Shown: positions 43,645 through 55,330 of the stretch, in pieces
Layout: every line of letters begins with the position of its first letter
Numbering within the stretch: position 1 is the first letter of the stretch
Assembly (NCBI RefSeq): GCF_009727055.1
Contig: NC_052359.1
Span: 21,659,952 to 21,723,951, forward strand
Direction: 5' to 3'
Length of the DNA stretch: 64,000 nucleotides
Source: Benincasa hispida
Taxonomy: Eukaryota > Streptophyta > Magnoliopsida > Cucurbitales > Cucurbitaceae
Notes under the pieces: generated by a model
Told to the model about the DNA's origin: nothing
Seen by the model: only the letters and a program-made list of their open reading frames with translations
Database searches by the model: none
Translations under genes and position numbers: made by a program

Positions 43645-45271
43645 TGATAGCTGGTAGAAATACAAGCTATTGTAGCCTTTTATTTAGAATTATGAGGGCT
43701 AACAAGTAGAATATGCATTTATAATCCTAAGAATTCATGTGAAAAGTGAGCCTGCGTCGATCAGCAATGAAAATCTCTGCTAACCCAATATTATGTGTTA
43801 TTTTGCATCAAAATGTCTATTTTCGCAGCTATCGCAGGAATCAATCGCATGCGTTGAATCCCAGACCATCGCAAAATCGATCGCATGTATTCATTGCATG
43901 GATGTTGCAGCTACAGAGTAATAACCATGATAGAAGGGTGATCGCAAGGTAGGTGGAATGCATTGGTACTTCGGAAAAACAAGCATGAATGCATACCTTG
44001 GGAGTGTCAAAAGATGATGTTGGCATTTCACCTACCGTGCCAAAAGTGGTAGTGATTAAGAGCAGGACCACTAATACTGTCGGCATTTGAGCTCTATAAA
44101 TAGAGCCTTAGAGCCCAAATTCAAAGTTTCCGAGCTTCTACCCTAAGGCAGATCCTTGTGATCATAGATGAGAGCAGGAGCAAGATTTTCTTTCAGGATT
44201 CTTCACCTCCACAACCCATTCCAAGTGACGACCGGAGTTTCGTCGGAGATGGAGCTCGAAAAAGACTACTCCACCACCCATCCATGGCACCACCGGCAGC
44301 CTTGACGGATATCTGATGGAAGCAAGAGATTACCTACATCTAGCCCTCCATCTTTCTTCTTATCTTTGTATTCTATTACATTTTGGCTTAGACATTGATA
44401 CATTTTGTAACCAATGCATTTCTTTAGTTCTTTCAACATCGTCTTCATCATCATTTTCTTCTTTATCATCTTTTACCTCAATTGCAGAAAGTTAAGTGTA
44501 GATTGCAAGAGTTATCGCATACTCAATCATGCGGCATAGAGATATGAGGCATGTACCAACCCACCGAGAGGTGTACATTGTGTGAGTATAACGAGTCAAT
44601 CCTCTTTGCTTAGTGCAAAGCTATCACAATGCTTGTCTATGAGCTGAGTAGCTATAACCACTGACCGAGAGGGTAAGGAGTGGAACTCACTAAGCAAAGT
44701 AAGTAGTGTTCCTAGAGATAGGAATAATCTTATGTTCAACGCAACCATGCGTTATAGAGATATAAGCATGAATCTGACCACCGAGAGGTGTGCGATGCAT
44801 TAGTGTGGCGAGCTGGGATTACCCATGCAACCATACTTAATACCGCAGTGAATTCATCCCCTTCACAATTCTATTTCTTCATGCATATTATTATGTGTTA
44901 GCAGTTGCCGCATCTCTACCAATTCTCATAGATAAAGTTCCATTACTCAATCTGTTTAGTTAGGAGTAGGAGTAGCTCATAATTCCCTTAATTTCTGTCT
45001 TTTACTTTTGTTCTTTGCCTCAAACGCATTACTTCACAAACATTATTGAGTTACAAGTCCCTGTGTTCGACCTCGAATCACCTCGAGAAACTTGCATTCT
45101 TGTTATATTTGGTGAGAAAGCGAGAAAACTTGTGACAGGAACCCATGGTCATCGCATACACGCTTGAACGCATATTGTATGTTTCTAAGTCCAACGCATG
45201 ACCATCGACACATGGAGATCAACGCATACATAAGAAGTATATTTATTTTTCTCTCCCTTTTCCGCACATCA
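43645..45271 (+). repeat. Athila-like 3' LTR
   Basis: TGATAGCTGG to CACATCA, 1627 bp, with a TATA box at 44085 and an extra 245 bp (about 44146-44390) absent from the 5' LTR. The extra part has a counterpart in the window-start LTR, so the 5' LTR is the deleted one. Confidence 0.87.
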
Positions 45272-46690
45272 GTACTGGTGAAGTTGTTTCAGCTATTGCT
45301 ATAGGCTAGCTGAAGTTATTTTTAGACAACAAACATTATCTGTTACTAGATAATGTTTTTGTAGTTCATCATATCAAGAGCAACTTAATCTCGGTTTCTT
45401 ATCTCATTGAACAAGGTTATACTGTCTCATTTTCTGAGAGTAAAGTGTTTATTTTCAAGAATGGAATGGAGATTAGTTTTGGTTCAATAGAGAATAACTT
45501 ATATGAACTAAGGTCGTTAGCCATCAAAGCCCTGTTTAATACTGAAATGTTCAGTACGACAACAACAACTAAAAGACCAAAGGTTTCTCCTAAGGAAAAC
45601 GCCCATCTTCTGTATCTAAGATTAGGTCACATCAACCTCAATAGGATTGAGCAGTTGGTGAAATGTGGACTTTTAAAGAGTTTAGAAGAAAACTCCTTGT
45701 CAATATGTGAATCATGCCTCGAAGGCAAGATGACCAAATGACCTTTTACTGGAAAAGGTTACAGAGCCAAGGAAACCTTGGAGCTTGTACATTCAGACCT
45801 CTGTGGTCCAATGAGTGTTATGGCTTGAGGTGGGTATGAATATTTCATCTCTTTCATAGATGGTTATCCAAGGTACGGGTATCTCTACCTAATGCAATAT
45901 AAGTTTGAAGCCCTTGAAAAGTTCAAGGAGTATAAGGCTGAAGATGAAAACTTGTTAGGTAAGAAGATAAAAACACTACAATCTAATCGTGGTGAAGAGT
46001 ATATGGACCTCCAGTTCCATAACTGTATGATAGAACATGGAATTACGTCCCAACTCTTAGCCCCAAGTACACCTCAACAGAATGGTGTATCAGAAAGGAG
46101 AAACAGAACCTTGTTGGACATGGTTCGGTCTATGATGAGTTATGCTCATCTTTCAGACTCGTTTTGGGGTTTTGTAGTAGAGACTGCATGATATATTATT
46201 AACAACATTCCCTCGAAAATTTTTTCTAAAACATCTTTTGAGCTGTGGAGAGGCCATAAAGGTAGTTTATGCCACTTCAGGATTTGGGGGTGTCCGGCCC
46301 ACATGCTTTTGACTAACTCGAAGAAGTTGGAAATACGTTCGAAACTTTGCCTCTTTGTAGGCTACCTCAGGGAAACGAGGGGTGGTTACTTCTATGATCT
46401 GAGTGAGAATAAAGTGTTTGTTTCTACAAATGCTATCTTCTTGAAAGAAGACCACATCAAGGATCATAAACAGGAAGCAAGATTATTTTATGTGAGACTT
46501 CTAGTGAGACTATTGAGGGTTGAACAAGAGTTGTTGAACAGACTGATAGATCAATAAGAGTTGTTGAGGTCGGTTCATCTAGTCAACCATCTCAAGAGTT
46601 GAGACTACCTCGACGTAGTGGGAGGGTTATGAACCCATCGAAACGCTACATGGGTTTGACTGAAGCCCAGAACATCATTTCTAATGATGA
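45272..46690 (+). pseudogene. pol: Copia-5 pol after the insertion: protease end, integrase
   Basis: The frame resumes GTGEVVSAIA. GAG-pre-integrase: LRLGHINLNRIEQLVKCGLL. Zinc-binding CESCLEGKMTK is followed by a TGA (Arg codon CGA). Catalytic region: LELVHSDLCGP, FIDGYPRYGYLYL (the second D of IDDYS is G), then TLQSNRGEEYM (the usual Asp is Asn) and PQQNGVSERRNRTLLDMVRS (catalytic Glu present). SDSFWGFVVETA ends at TGA. The linker FRIWGCPAHMLLTNSKK and STNAIFLKEDHIKDHK follows. Several catalytic substitutions show the copy is long dead. Confidence 0.86.
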
Positions 46691-48273
46691 GGTCGAGGAT
46701 CCATTGTCTTTTAAGCAAGCAATGGAGAATGTTGACAAGGATGAGTGGACTAAGGCCATGAACTAGGAAATGGAGTCTATGTACTTCAATAATGTCTGAG
46801 AACTTGTGGATCAGCCTGATGGGGTAAAACCTATAGGGTGTAAGAGGATCTATAAGCAAAAATGAGCTGTAGATGGAAAGGTGCAAACCTTTAAGGCTAG
46901 ACTCGTGGCAAAGGGTTATACCCAGGTTAAGGGACTGAACTATTAGGAAACTTTCTCACCGTTGTCATGCTGAAGTCTATATGGATACTCCTGTCCATAG
47001 CCACATTTTATGATTATGAGATATGGCAAATGGATGTCAAGACTGACTTTCTTAATGGTAATCTTGAGGAGACCTCTACATGGCTCAACCAGAGGGGTTC
47101 ACTGTTCCAGATCAAGAGCAAAAAGTTTGCAAGCTTAATAGGTCCATTTATGGGCTAAAACAAGCGTCTAGATCATGGAACATTAGGTTTGACAGTGCGG
47201 TCAAATCATTTGGCTTTTATCAGAACGTTGATGGGTCTTGTGTTTATAAGAAGAGCATCATCAGCTCAGTAGCTTTCCTGGTACTTTATGTGGATGATAT
47301 CCTAATCATTGGGAATGATAGGGTTTCTGACTGATATTAAGAAGTGCCTAGCCGCCCAATTCCAAATGAAAGATTTGGGTGAGGCACAGTATGTTCTAGG
47401 GATCCAGATCATTTGGGATCATAAGAACAAGAGGTTAGCCTTGTCTCAGGCATCATACATCGATCAAAATGTTAATCAGGTACATGATGCAGGATTTCAA
47501 AAGGGGTTTATTACCCTTCAGGCATGGAATCGTTTTGTCTAAGGATCAATGTCCTAAGACGCCTCAAGAGGTTGAAGAGATGAGATGGATTCGCTATGAT
47601 TAAGTTGTTGGAAGCTCAATGTATGCAATGTTATGTACTAGACCTGACATTTGCTATGCAATAGAGATTGTCAGTCGTTATCAGTCCAATCCAGGATTAG
47701 ATCACTGGACGGTGGTCAAAATGATCCTCAAGTATCTTCGGAGAACGAGGAACTACATGCTCTTGTATGAAGATAAGGATTTTATCCTTACATGGTACAC
47801 AGACTCTGATTTTCAAACTGATAGAGATTCTCGTAAATTGACATCAAGGTCAGTGTTCACTTTGAATGAATGGGCTATAGTATGGCGAAGCATCAAGCAA
47901 GGATACATAGCGGACTCCGCTATGGAAGCCGAATACGTAACTTCTTGTGAATAAGCTAAGAAGGCTGTTTGGCTGAGGAAATTCCTTACAGATTTGGAAG
48001 TTGTTCCAAATATGAACTTGTCAATCACTCTTTATTGTGATAACAGCGAGGTTGTGGAAAATTCGATGGAACCTCGAAGTCATCGTAGAGGCAAGCATAT
48101 AGAACAGAAATATCATTCGATTAGGGAGATTGTGCAATATGGTGATGTAATAGTCACGAAGATCGTGTCGGAGCACAACATTGTTGATCCATTTACAAAG
48201 ACTCTCAAGGCAAAAGTGTTCGAGGGTCATCGGAAGAGTCTGGGTCTACGGAACATGCAGCATCTTGTCTAGC
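46691..48273 (+). pseudogene. pol: Copia-5 RT and RNase H, broken
   Basis: RT begins around FKQAMENVDKDEWTKAMN and GVKPIGCKRIYK, with TAG/TGA at former Trp and Gln codons. A frameshift occurs between IWQMDVKTDFLNGNLEET and AQPEGFTVPDQEQKV. The catalytic LYVDDILIIGND is intact at 47287. RNase H: TWYTDSDFQTDRDSRK, ADSAMEAEYVTSCE*, TLYCDNSEVVENS, SHRRGKHIEQKYHSIR and EHNIVDPFTK (all four acidic residues present), ending HLV at the TAG at 48270. This is the most complete RNase H among the Copia copies. Confidence 0.88.
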
Positions 48274-48387
48274 GCAAGTGGGAGATGATACTGGGGTATA
48301 GAGTATATCCTAGTTTATTTTATATTCTACTTGTATTTTTCATGTATTGTACATTAGTCTCCCAAGGCAATAGAACAAGTGGGAGAT
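48274..48387 (+). other. Copia-5 3' untranslated end with two polypurine tracts
   Basis: GCAAGTGGGAGAT (48275-48287) and ACAAGTGGGAGAT (48375-48387) lie 100 bp apart. The second directly abuts the LTR and is the functional position. Copia-5a has the second tract at 25141, and Copia-7 shows the first type at 52299. Confidence 0.75.
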
Positions 48388-50006
48388 TGTTGGGATTGGT
48401 GTCCTAATTCTCCCGGAGTCTCGTAGTTTGTAAACTATACACATTGTTATGAATAATATAAGAGTTATTTTATTTTGCATTTACTCATATCCAATAAACA
48501 AAGTTCCATGGTTATTGTATGTAAACAAAGTTACAAATGAATCATACCTTAAGTGATAACCTCAAAAGGTCTGTAGTATAAGGATTATACCTGATCCTGG
48601 TGACACTATGGATATGACCCACTTTATATATGTTTACAAGTGTTGTGAACTACTACAGATAGTTGTTCTTGACCATTCATGTGGAGACATGCGAGCGGGC
48701 TGTCCTATACAAAGAGTTTGCATAAGACTGAACCACGAGATGATTCGTCTCTTTATATAACGCCTTTGATACTTGAGACTTACATCTCACCTAAACGACC
48801 ATATGTGACATGACCTTAATCTTGAGTGTTTTGGGAACTCCTGCCTTTGAGGGCAGTCCTTTGATTAGTATGGGTGAGAGTGGCCAGAATGTCAACTCAA
48901 CAAGCCTACCTTTTTGGGGATTTCTCTGATTTGGTAGCTCAATGGATTTAAGTTGAGAATAAGTTCTTGGGGTTGATTTGAAATGTTCAAATTAACAAGA
49001 GGAAATTCGATTATATATGATATAATAGGTGTGATGTATGAGAAACATCAAGTGAAGGATTAATATAAATGTGATTTACATTAAGTACCATAAAATAGAA
49101 AAAGAACTATGGTTTATATGTTTCATGAGATGAAATATTAAAACTATAGGTTGTAAATATAATATGGTAAGTTGGTTATCATATTTACTTATAATAATAT
49201 AAATTATTTGATAATTATCTCTTTTTCTCTAATAACCAATTGAGTGGGAGGTTATTGGTGGTTTATGGTAACCGTGAGATAAAAGGAAAAAAATTTTCAT
49301 AAAATTAGAGTTGCTACTTTCGGAAAGAAACTCACGGAATGCTATCAAGTGAAATTGTTTCACTAAACGATAGCTCACAGAGAGACTAAACGATCGTGGA
49401 GTGTCACTATGTGCTAGTTCACTCAGCTAGTTGTAGCTAAACGATCGCAGGGCATTGTCTATACGATAGGCTGCCATCTTCTACACGATTGAGCATTTCG
49501 TCTATACAATAGACTCTTCTCATATCCCACTTACTTGCTCAATCGTCTGCACAATTGTTGTTCCTCCAATCTCTTCCTCTAACCAAGTTCATATAGAGCC
49601 CACAACTTCTGGATTCTCACACTGAGAATACCAAGGTAACCATTGTGGTGGTGTTCTCACTCAACTCGATTAAGTTCGAGGTTTTGGAGGTCATTCATTG
49701 TGTGTTCGCATTGTTCGGATGGTGGTTATTGTAGATCGTGCTGTGTTGCGGTCGTTGTGTTCGAACGTTCATGTATTTCTGTCTTGGAGACTAATCGAAC
49801 ATTCGTGATTGAAAGAGTTTGAAGAATGAGTCCTCAAAGGTATGTATAATCTATCCCTTGATTATCTTAAAGCATGCTATAATTTCGTATTGTGCATCAC
49901 CTGTTAGTTTCCATTTATTGACTGTAATTGTTAGTGTTCAATTTCGAATGGAATTTGGAATAATCATTCTAATGCTCATGGAAATCCTCATGTCTGATTT
50001 CCTTTA
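48388..50006 (+). repeat. Copia-5 3' LTR with internal deletion
   Basis: It starts TGTTGGGATTGGTGTCC and ends TTTCCTTTA. Compared with 25153-27235, about 460 bp are missing after GATTTCTCTGATTTGG (48935), where the text jumps to TAGCTCAATGG. ACGATCG array at 49365-49560; donor-like CAAAG|GTATGTATAATC at 49836. No matching target duplication is seen between its two outer ends. Confidence 0.82.
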
Positions 50007-50395
50007 GTTGCATGGTTAATGTTTATAAATAAGTTGAATCTCAGCTTTGAAGATGAACTATGCTGCTAGATTTTTTAGTTTGACTCTCACTTTTCCAAAC
50101 CCTCTTCCTTTTCAACTTAATTGACCTTAATTTAGTGATTCCACCTCACAATCCGAGTAAGAGATTAGTAGAAAGATCATTGTGGTGGTTTACTATCAAT
50201 TTGGAGGCCAAATTCGTGAAGAGGAGCTCTGATTGAAGTGTATCAACAAAGGTTGTAGTTTTAAAAACCCTTTATTCTATAAAATTTGTTTTCAACATGC
50301 TTTTAAACTCAAATTAAGTGTAATTAGAGTGCTTATTGATTCTGATTTCTTCCGCTATTTTCATGTTCTATCTATCACATATATCTTGGTAAGCA
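50007..50395 (+). repeat. Copia LTR 3' fragment (Copia-3-like)
   Basis: It resembles 19600-19870: CATTGTGGTGGTTTACTATC, AATTCGTGAAGAGGAGC, AACAAAGGTTGTAG (donor-like) and GTGCTTATTGATTCTGATTTC. It is cut at about 50395, where Copia-7 pol begins. Confidence 0.6.
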
Positions 50396-52372
50396 TATGT
50401 GGGGTTTATTCCATTTCAGGATCTGGGGTTGCCTAGCATATGTGCTTGAGGAAAATCCGATGAAATTGGAACTTCGTTCAAAATTGTGCCTATTTGTAGG
50501 CTACCCTAAAGGAACGAGAGGTGGTTACTTCTTCTATCCTAAAGAAAATAAAGTGTTTATATCGACAAATACTACATTTCTAGATGAGGACCACATAAAG
50601 AAGCATAAGCCCTGCAGTAAGATTGTATGGAATGAACATCCCAAAGAAAGATAGTATTGAATGAACATCCCAAAGAAACTACTAAACCTTCAACAAGAGT
50701 TGATGAAGAACCCAACACCTTAACAAGAGTTGTTGAATTTGGTTCATCTAGTAGGTCAAATCCACTACAAGTGTTGAGGGAACCTCCACGTAGTAGGAGG
50801 ATTGTGAACGCACCTGTCCATTACACGGGTTTAACAGAAATCCTAGCTATGGTAGCTAATGAAGATGTTGAGGATCCATTGGCTTACAAGAAGGCAATGG
50901 AGGATGTTGACAAAAATTAGTGGATCAAAGCTATGGATCTCGAAATGGAGTCTATGTACTTCAATTCTATTTGGGATCTTGTAGATCAACCTGATGGTGT
51001 TAAACCTATAGGTTGTATATGGATCTACAAGAGAAAACAGGGTGTTGATGGGAAGGTGCAAACCTTCAAGGCTAGACTAGTGGCAAAAGGTTATATCCAA
51101 GTTAAGGGAGTCGACTATGAGGAGACTCTCTCACTTGTTATCATGTTAAAGTCTATCCAGATCTTCCTATCCATTACCTTATATTATGACTGTGAGATTT
51201 GGCAAATGGACATCAAGACTGCCTTTCTGAATGGAAATCTTGAGGAGACCATTTATATGGAGAAACCTGCGGGATTCATAACCGAAGGTTAAGAGCATAA
51301 GGTTCTCAAGCTTAATCGGTCCATGGATTGAAGCAAGCTTTTCGATCTTGGAAATAAGATTTGATACTGAAATCAAATCTTATGGCTTTGATCCAAATAT
51401 TGATGAGCCTTGTGTTTACAAGAGAATCATCAATAGTTCGGTAGCTTTTCTAGTGCTATAGTAGACGATATCTTACTCATTGGAAATGATATAAGTTTAC
51501 AGACTGAAATTAAGAATTGGCTAGTGACCCAATTCGAAATGAAATATTTGGGAGAGTGCAATTTGTTATGGGCATTCAAATCTTTAGAGAGCGAAAGAAC
51601 AAAACATTATCTAAGCATTTTATATTGACAAAATGCTTGTTAAATTTTCGATGCAGAACTCCAAGAGAGGTCTACTCCTTTTCCAACATGGAGTTATATT
51701 GTCTAAGAAACAGTGACCTAAGACATCTCAAAAGGTTGAGAAAATGAGACGGATCCCCTATGCATTAGCTATTGGCAGCATGATGTATGCAATGTTCTAT
51801 ACTATACCTAACATCTGCTATATGGTAGGGATAGTCAGTAGATATCAATCTAAACCAAGATTTGGTCATTGAAGCACTGTTAAGAACATCCTCAAGTATC
51901 TACGGAGAATGAGGGACTACATGCTCGTTTATAGTTATAAGGATTTGATCCTTACAAAATACACGAGAAGGGGTGCATGTTGGCAACACCATGGAGGCTG
52001 AGTATGTAGCGACTTGGGAAGCTGCTAAGGAAGCTATGTGGCTAAGGAAATTTCTGATTGATCTGGAAGTGTTTGTGTTGTGGCTAATTCTTGAGAGCCT
52101 CGTAGTCACAAGCGCCAGTAGCATACAGAGTAGAAGTATCATCTCATCTGAGAGATTGTGCATCGAGGGGATGTGATTGTCACGTAGATAACTTCAGAGC
52201 ACAATATTGTTGATCTATTTACAAAGGCCCTCATGGCTAAGGTGTTTGAGGGTCACCTGCAGAGTATGAGTCTACAGGAATGGCCACATATAGTCTAGGG
52301 CAAGTGGGAGATTTTGTACTGGGTGCATTTTATTCCCTAGTTTATTGCTTTGTGTACTTATATATTAATATG
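50396..52372 (+). pseudogene. pol: Copia-7 pol fragment: linker, RT, RNase H, 3' end
   Basis: It starts within the post-integrase linker (FRIWGCLAYVLEENPMKLEL, STNTTFLDEDHIKKHKP). WNEHPKE is duplicated (50632-50680) with a stop between the copies. RT: LREPPRSRRIVNAPVHYTGL, WDLVDQPDGVKPIGC, FKARLVAKGY, QMDIKTAFLNGNLEETIYME. The catalytic YVDD is hit by a one-base deletion (51461-51472). RNase H has EAEYVATWEAAKEAMWLRKF, but its beginning and the DNS region are partly deleted. The end has ALMAKVFEGH, a TAG, then the polypurine tract AAGTGGGAGATT (52301). The 3' tail is interrupted at 52373. Confidence 0.85.
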
Positions 52373-53806
52373 TGATAGCTCTTTAAGAGCTATTATTCTT
52401 AGCTTAATTCGAGCTCGTTATTGGATTTTACATGTTTATTTCGCTATTTTGTAGGTATCAAGAAACCAAGAGGTAGAATTAATAATTTGGTGAAGAACGG
52501 GGTTCATTTGAAGCAATCTGAAGTTGATTTGAGCATTCGGGCTTTAAAAGAGTTGAAATTATCAAAATTCCATCCAAGTTCCACCGAGTATAATCAGCCA
52601 TCGAGTATCATCGAGTAAAAAGCTATTGAGTAATCATGTAAAAGGATATCGAGCAAACGAGCATCGAGCATCGAGTAAAGAAGCATCGGGCATCGAGTAT
52701 CGAGCTTTTGATAGAATGCTCAATGTTGCAACGTTTTCCCTGACGCTCATGGCCTTTTTTGTCGAACGTTGTAACGTTGTTTCTAGCGTTGCAACACTGT
52801 GAAGATTTCTATAAATATCTCCCTTCATATTTAGGTAAAAAAATGCTAAATCTTGGAGGCCGAACCGATGGAGGCCGAAGTTAAACTTCAATCTTCTTCC
52901 TTTCCCTTCAGATTTTGGTAACTTTAGGTTAGATTTTCTTTTTATTTTTAGTTGCAATCGACGGATTGGATGTGTATCTTGGATTTTGTCTATGAATTAA
53001 GAGGTAAATCCTATCTAATTTATTTTGAGCAAGAGCCCTATGTTTAATTTTCTAAAGGTTTTCAAGTTAATTTAACTGAATTGTTGTGAACTCTTTAGGA
53101 TGATTACATTGAATCTTAATGGAATTTTTATAAATTGATCTGAAAAATTAATTTATCGAAATTCTTGTTTGCAAAATCGTCATAGCCTATGCATATATTG
53201 ATTAATTTAGTTGCGCATGTTAGGATCACGTGTAAAGTCTAGACTTTTTCTAACCAAAAGCATGTACGCCCTAGTATAATCTTTCCCAAATAAATCATGC
53301 TATAAGATATGACTTTCCGGCTTGTAATATGTCTCACTAATTGAACACTTTCGTAATGCAATTCAATTTTAAATTGTATGTCGTTAAGAAGGAAGATTTG
53401 TAAATTGAATTAGGGCTAATTTGGTTTAATATCGAATTTGGCTAATTGGTCTTTTAGAGATTCTAATAGGTTGAGGGGTTGACAGACTCAGTGTAATTAA
53501 TTTATGCCTAATGAAAGAAATTGCATAGGAAACTCTCTCTTACTCTAGAAATTAGATAGACTCCTATTCTAGATTACATTTACACTTTTATTTTAATTTC
53601 ACGCATTTATCTCTTCCACACCAAAACCCCTCATTTATCGCTCTGGTTAGAAAATGAACTTAACGAAACAAATCGCGCTTCCCTGCGGATCGACTTGGAC
53701 TTACCACTATTGCTACGTCTTTATAGTGATAGGAGTAGTTCGGTATTATAAATTTTCTTTTGATCAAGTTTGAAGCTTACTAACGACATAAGTTCCAAGC
53801 CTGACA
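52373..53806 (+). repeat. LARD-like Gypsy LTR
   Basis: It starts TGATAGCTCTTTAAGAGC and ends GCCTGACA, four bases before a TGGCGCC primer site. A 19-bp inverted repeat sits at its very start (52375-52393). A CATCGAGTA motif block (52575-52715) and a GTTGCAACGTT block (52722-52800) directly precede the TATA box at 52810. It is inserted in the Copia-7 3' tail; the left flank is ATATG, with no confirmed right duplication. Confidence 0.8.
52810..52818 (+). promoter_or_regulatory. TATA box of LARD-like LTR
   Basis: TATAAATAT after GATTTC, ten bases downstream of the GTTGCAAC motif block. Confidence 0.6.
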
Positions 53807-53810
53807 AAAA

Positions 53811-53828
53811 TGGCGCCATTGCCGAGGA
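53811..53828 (+). other. LARD primer-binding site (tRNA-Asp type)
   Basis: TGGCGCCATTGCCGAGGA, two mismatches from the TGGCGCCGTTGCCGGGGA site typical of Athila/Tat elements. Confidence 0.85.
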
Positions 53829-55330
53829 AGCAAGCCAATTAATATCTTTTAGTTAGAATTGACTGTTACTTTAGAAACCCCAAAAATATTTTTTTTCTTT
53901 TTTTTCGTGTCTACTTTTTTTTCAATGGTAGAAAATATGAACATTTATGTGCTTCAAGCAAGCTACGTGGAACAACGGGAAATACTGGAGGTAAAAGAGA
54001 TTCGTGAACTTAGAGATCAAATATCTGAACTAACCTCTATTGTTCAAGTTATGGCTAGTATGCAGACATAGAATTCTCATGGCCCTAAGTGCGAATACTA
54101 TACTCCTTGGAGTTGCCTAGCCAAACGCTGTTGTCGATGTCGTATTAGTCTGCCCATACAGGTATTTCTTTGGAGGATATAGTTAGGGAACTTTCTAATT
54201 GCTTTGGTGAGTTTGTGCAGGAGTGCCCCTACGATTATCAAGAACCCATCAGGTTCCAGAAGGATGACCTCTTTTTCGAACATGAGGTTAGAGCTGAGCT
54301 TCAGAGTCTGAGTGACCACATCGCTCAGATCACTGAACTAGTTAGAAGACTGAAGGAGTCTTGGGAATCAACATCTTCTGAGGATGTCGAGGTGAGCAAC
54401 GGAGAATTTGCATCGATGATTTCGTAGGGAAACTGATCCCTCAAATTTTTGACAAAGGTAAGATGTTGGATTACTTAATGTGTGAACGTGCTAATGATCT
54501 TTCTGAGTGTGTAGAAATTCATTCAGAGTCATCCTACGTCTGTGGCAATGAGGCCAACCTTGTTAGGGAATACGCATGGACCGATTCAGATGATGATGTT
54601 TATCCTCTATCATCCCAAGAACAAGTTTGCAAGGTTAAATATGAGTATGGGCTTAATTTGAAAAAATCTCAGAAAAAAAAGTCAGAGGCTCCCAAGTCTC
54701 GTCATGTTCTTTGTACTGGTATTCCTCTTATTTTTTAATTTTGCTCACCTTCACCTCACGAGTCAGTCGAGTCAGTTAAGTCAGAATCTTTATTTCAGTT
54801 AAGTCAGTCCCAGAGTCTTTTCTTTTATTTCCTTTTACAAAAATTAAAAATTAAAAATTCGACCTATCTGGTTCTTTTCAAAAGATGAGAACCCTTATGG
54901 CTTTACCTTGCCATACGTCATCCAAGAAAGAACCAGAGAAATATGAGAATTTCTTTGTGTCTTGATAGGGGACGCGTCGAGCAACTGATGTTGTTAAAAA
55001 TTTGCACTTCTTGGAGGCAGCCAGGTTTTTTAAAAAAAAATTCCCTTTTTAGATTTTATTTTATTTTCTTTTTTTCTTTTTAGTTTTGCTAACATATTTT
55101 TTTTGTTTTGTAGGTTTTCTTTTGTAGTTTTTTTTTTCTTTTTCTCTTTTTGTAGGTCTCTCCAGAGCCTAATCTTTATTGAGGGAGGAGGAGATGCCCG
55201 ACCCCCACCATTCTGTGCACACATCATTTTTAGGGGAGGTTTTCTGTTCCCTTGAACCTTTTCATTTTTTAGCTTTACTTGAAATACATTTGGGACAATG
55301 TATTATTTTAAGTTGGGGGTGGGGTACCTA
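53829..55330 (+). mobile_element. LARD internal region with unfamiliar ORFs
   Basis: A 1.5 kb interior between the primer site and a TTTAAGTTGGGGGTGGGGTA purine tract (55308-55327), with no gag, protease, RT or integrase motif. Three open stretches in three frames look like one broken gene. 53925-54070 gives MVENMNIYVLQASYVEQREI and a coiled-coil-like RELRDQISELTSIVQV. 54149-54427 gives GEFVQECPYDYQEPIRFQKD, DLFFEHEVRAELQSL and HIAQITELVRRLKESWES. 54463-54738 gives AWTDSDDDVYPLSSQEQVCK and a basic KKSQKKKSEAPKSR tail. The heptad-like pattern and acidic/basic tail could suit a structural Gag-like role, but I do not recognise the family. GAGTCAGT repeats follow at 54760-54815. Confidence 0.55.

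Larger units (their letters stand above)
30511..45271 (+). mobile_element. Athila-like Ty3/Gypsy element nested in Copia-5 protease
   Basis: Two LTRs (30511-31893 and 43645-45271) start TGATAGCTGG and end CATCA. Flanks are GTACT at 30506-30510 and GTACT at 45272-45276, a perfect five-base target duplication; removing the insert restores the protease reading GTGEVV. A TGGCGCC-type (tRNA-Asp) primer site follows the left LTR and a TTTGGGGGTG polypurine tract precedes the right one, as in Athila/Tat elements. Only about 270 bp and 353 bp of its own interior remain; the rest is occupied by Copia-6 DNA. Confidence 0.88.

Noticed and set aside
50007..50395. Possible host gene fragment between Copia-5 and Copia-7
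   Set aside because: Its blocks match the 3' part of the Copia-3 LTR (19600-19870), including the donor-like site.
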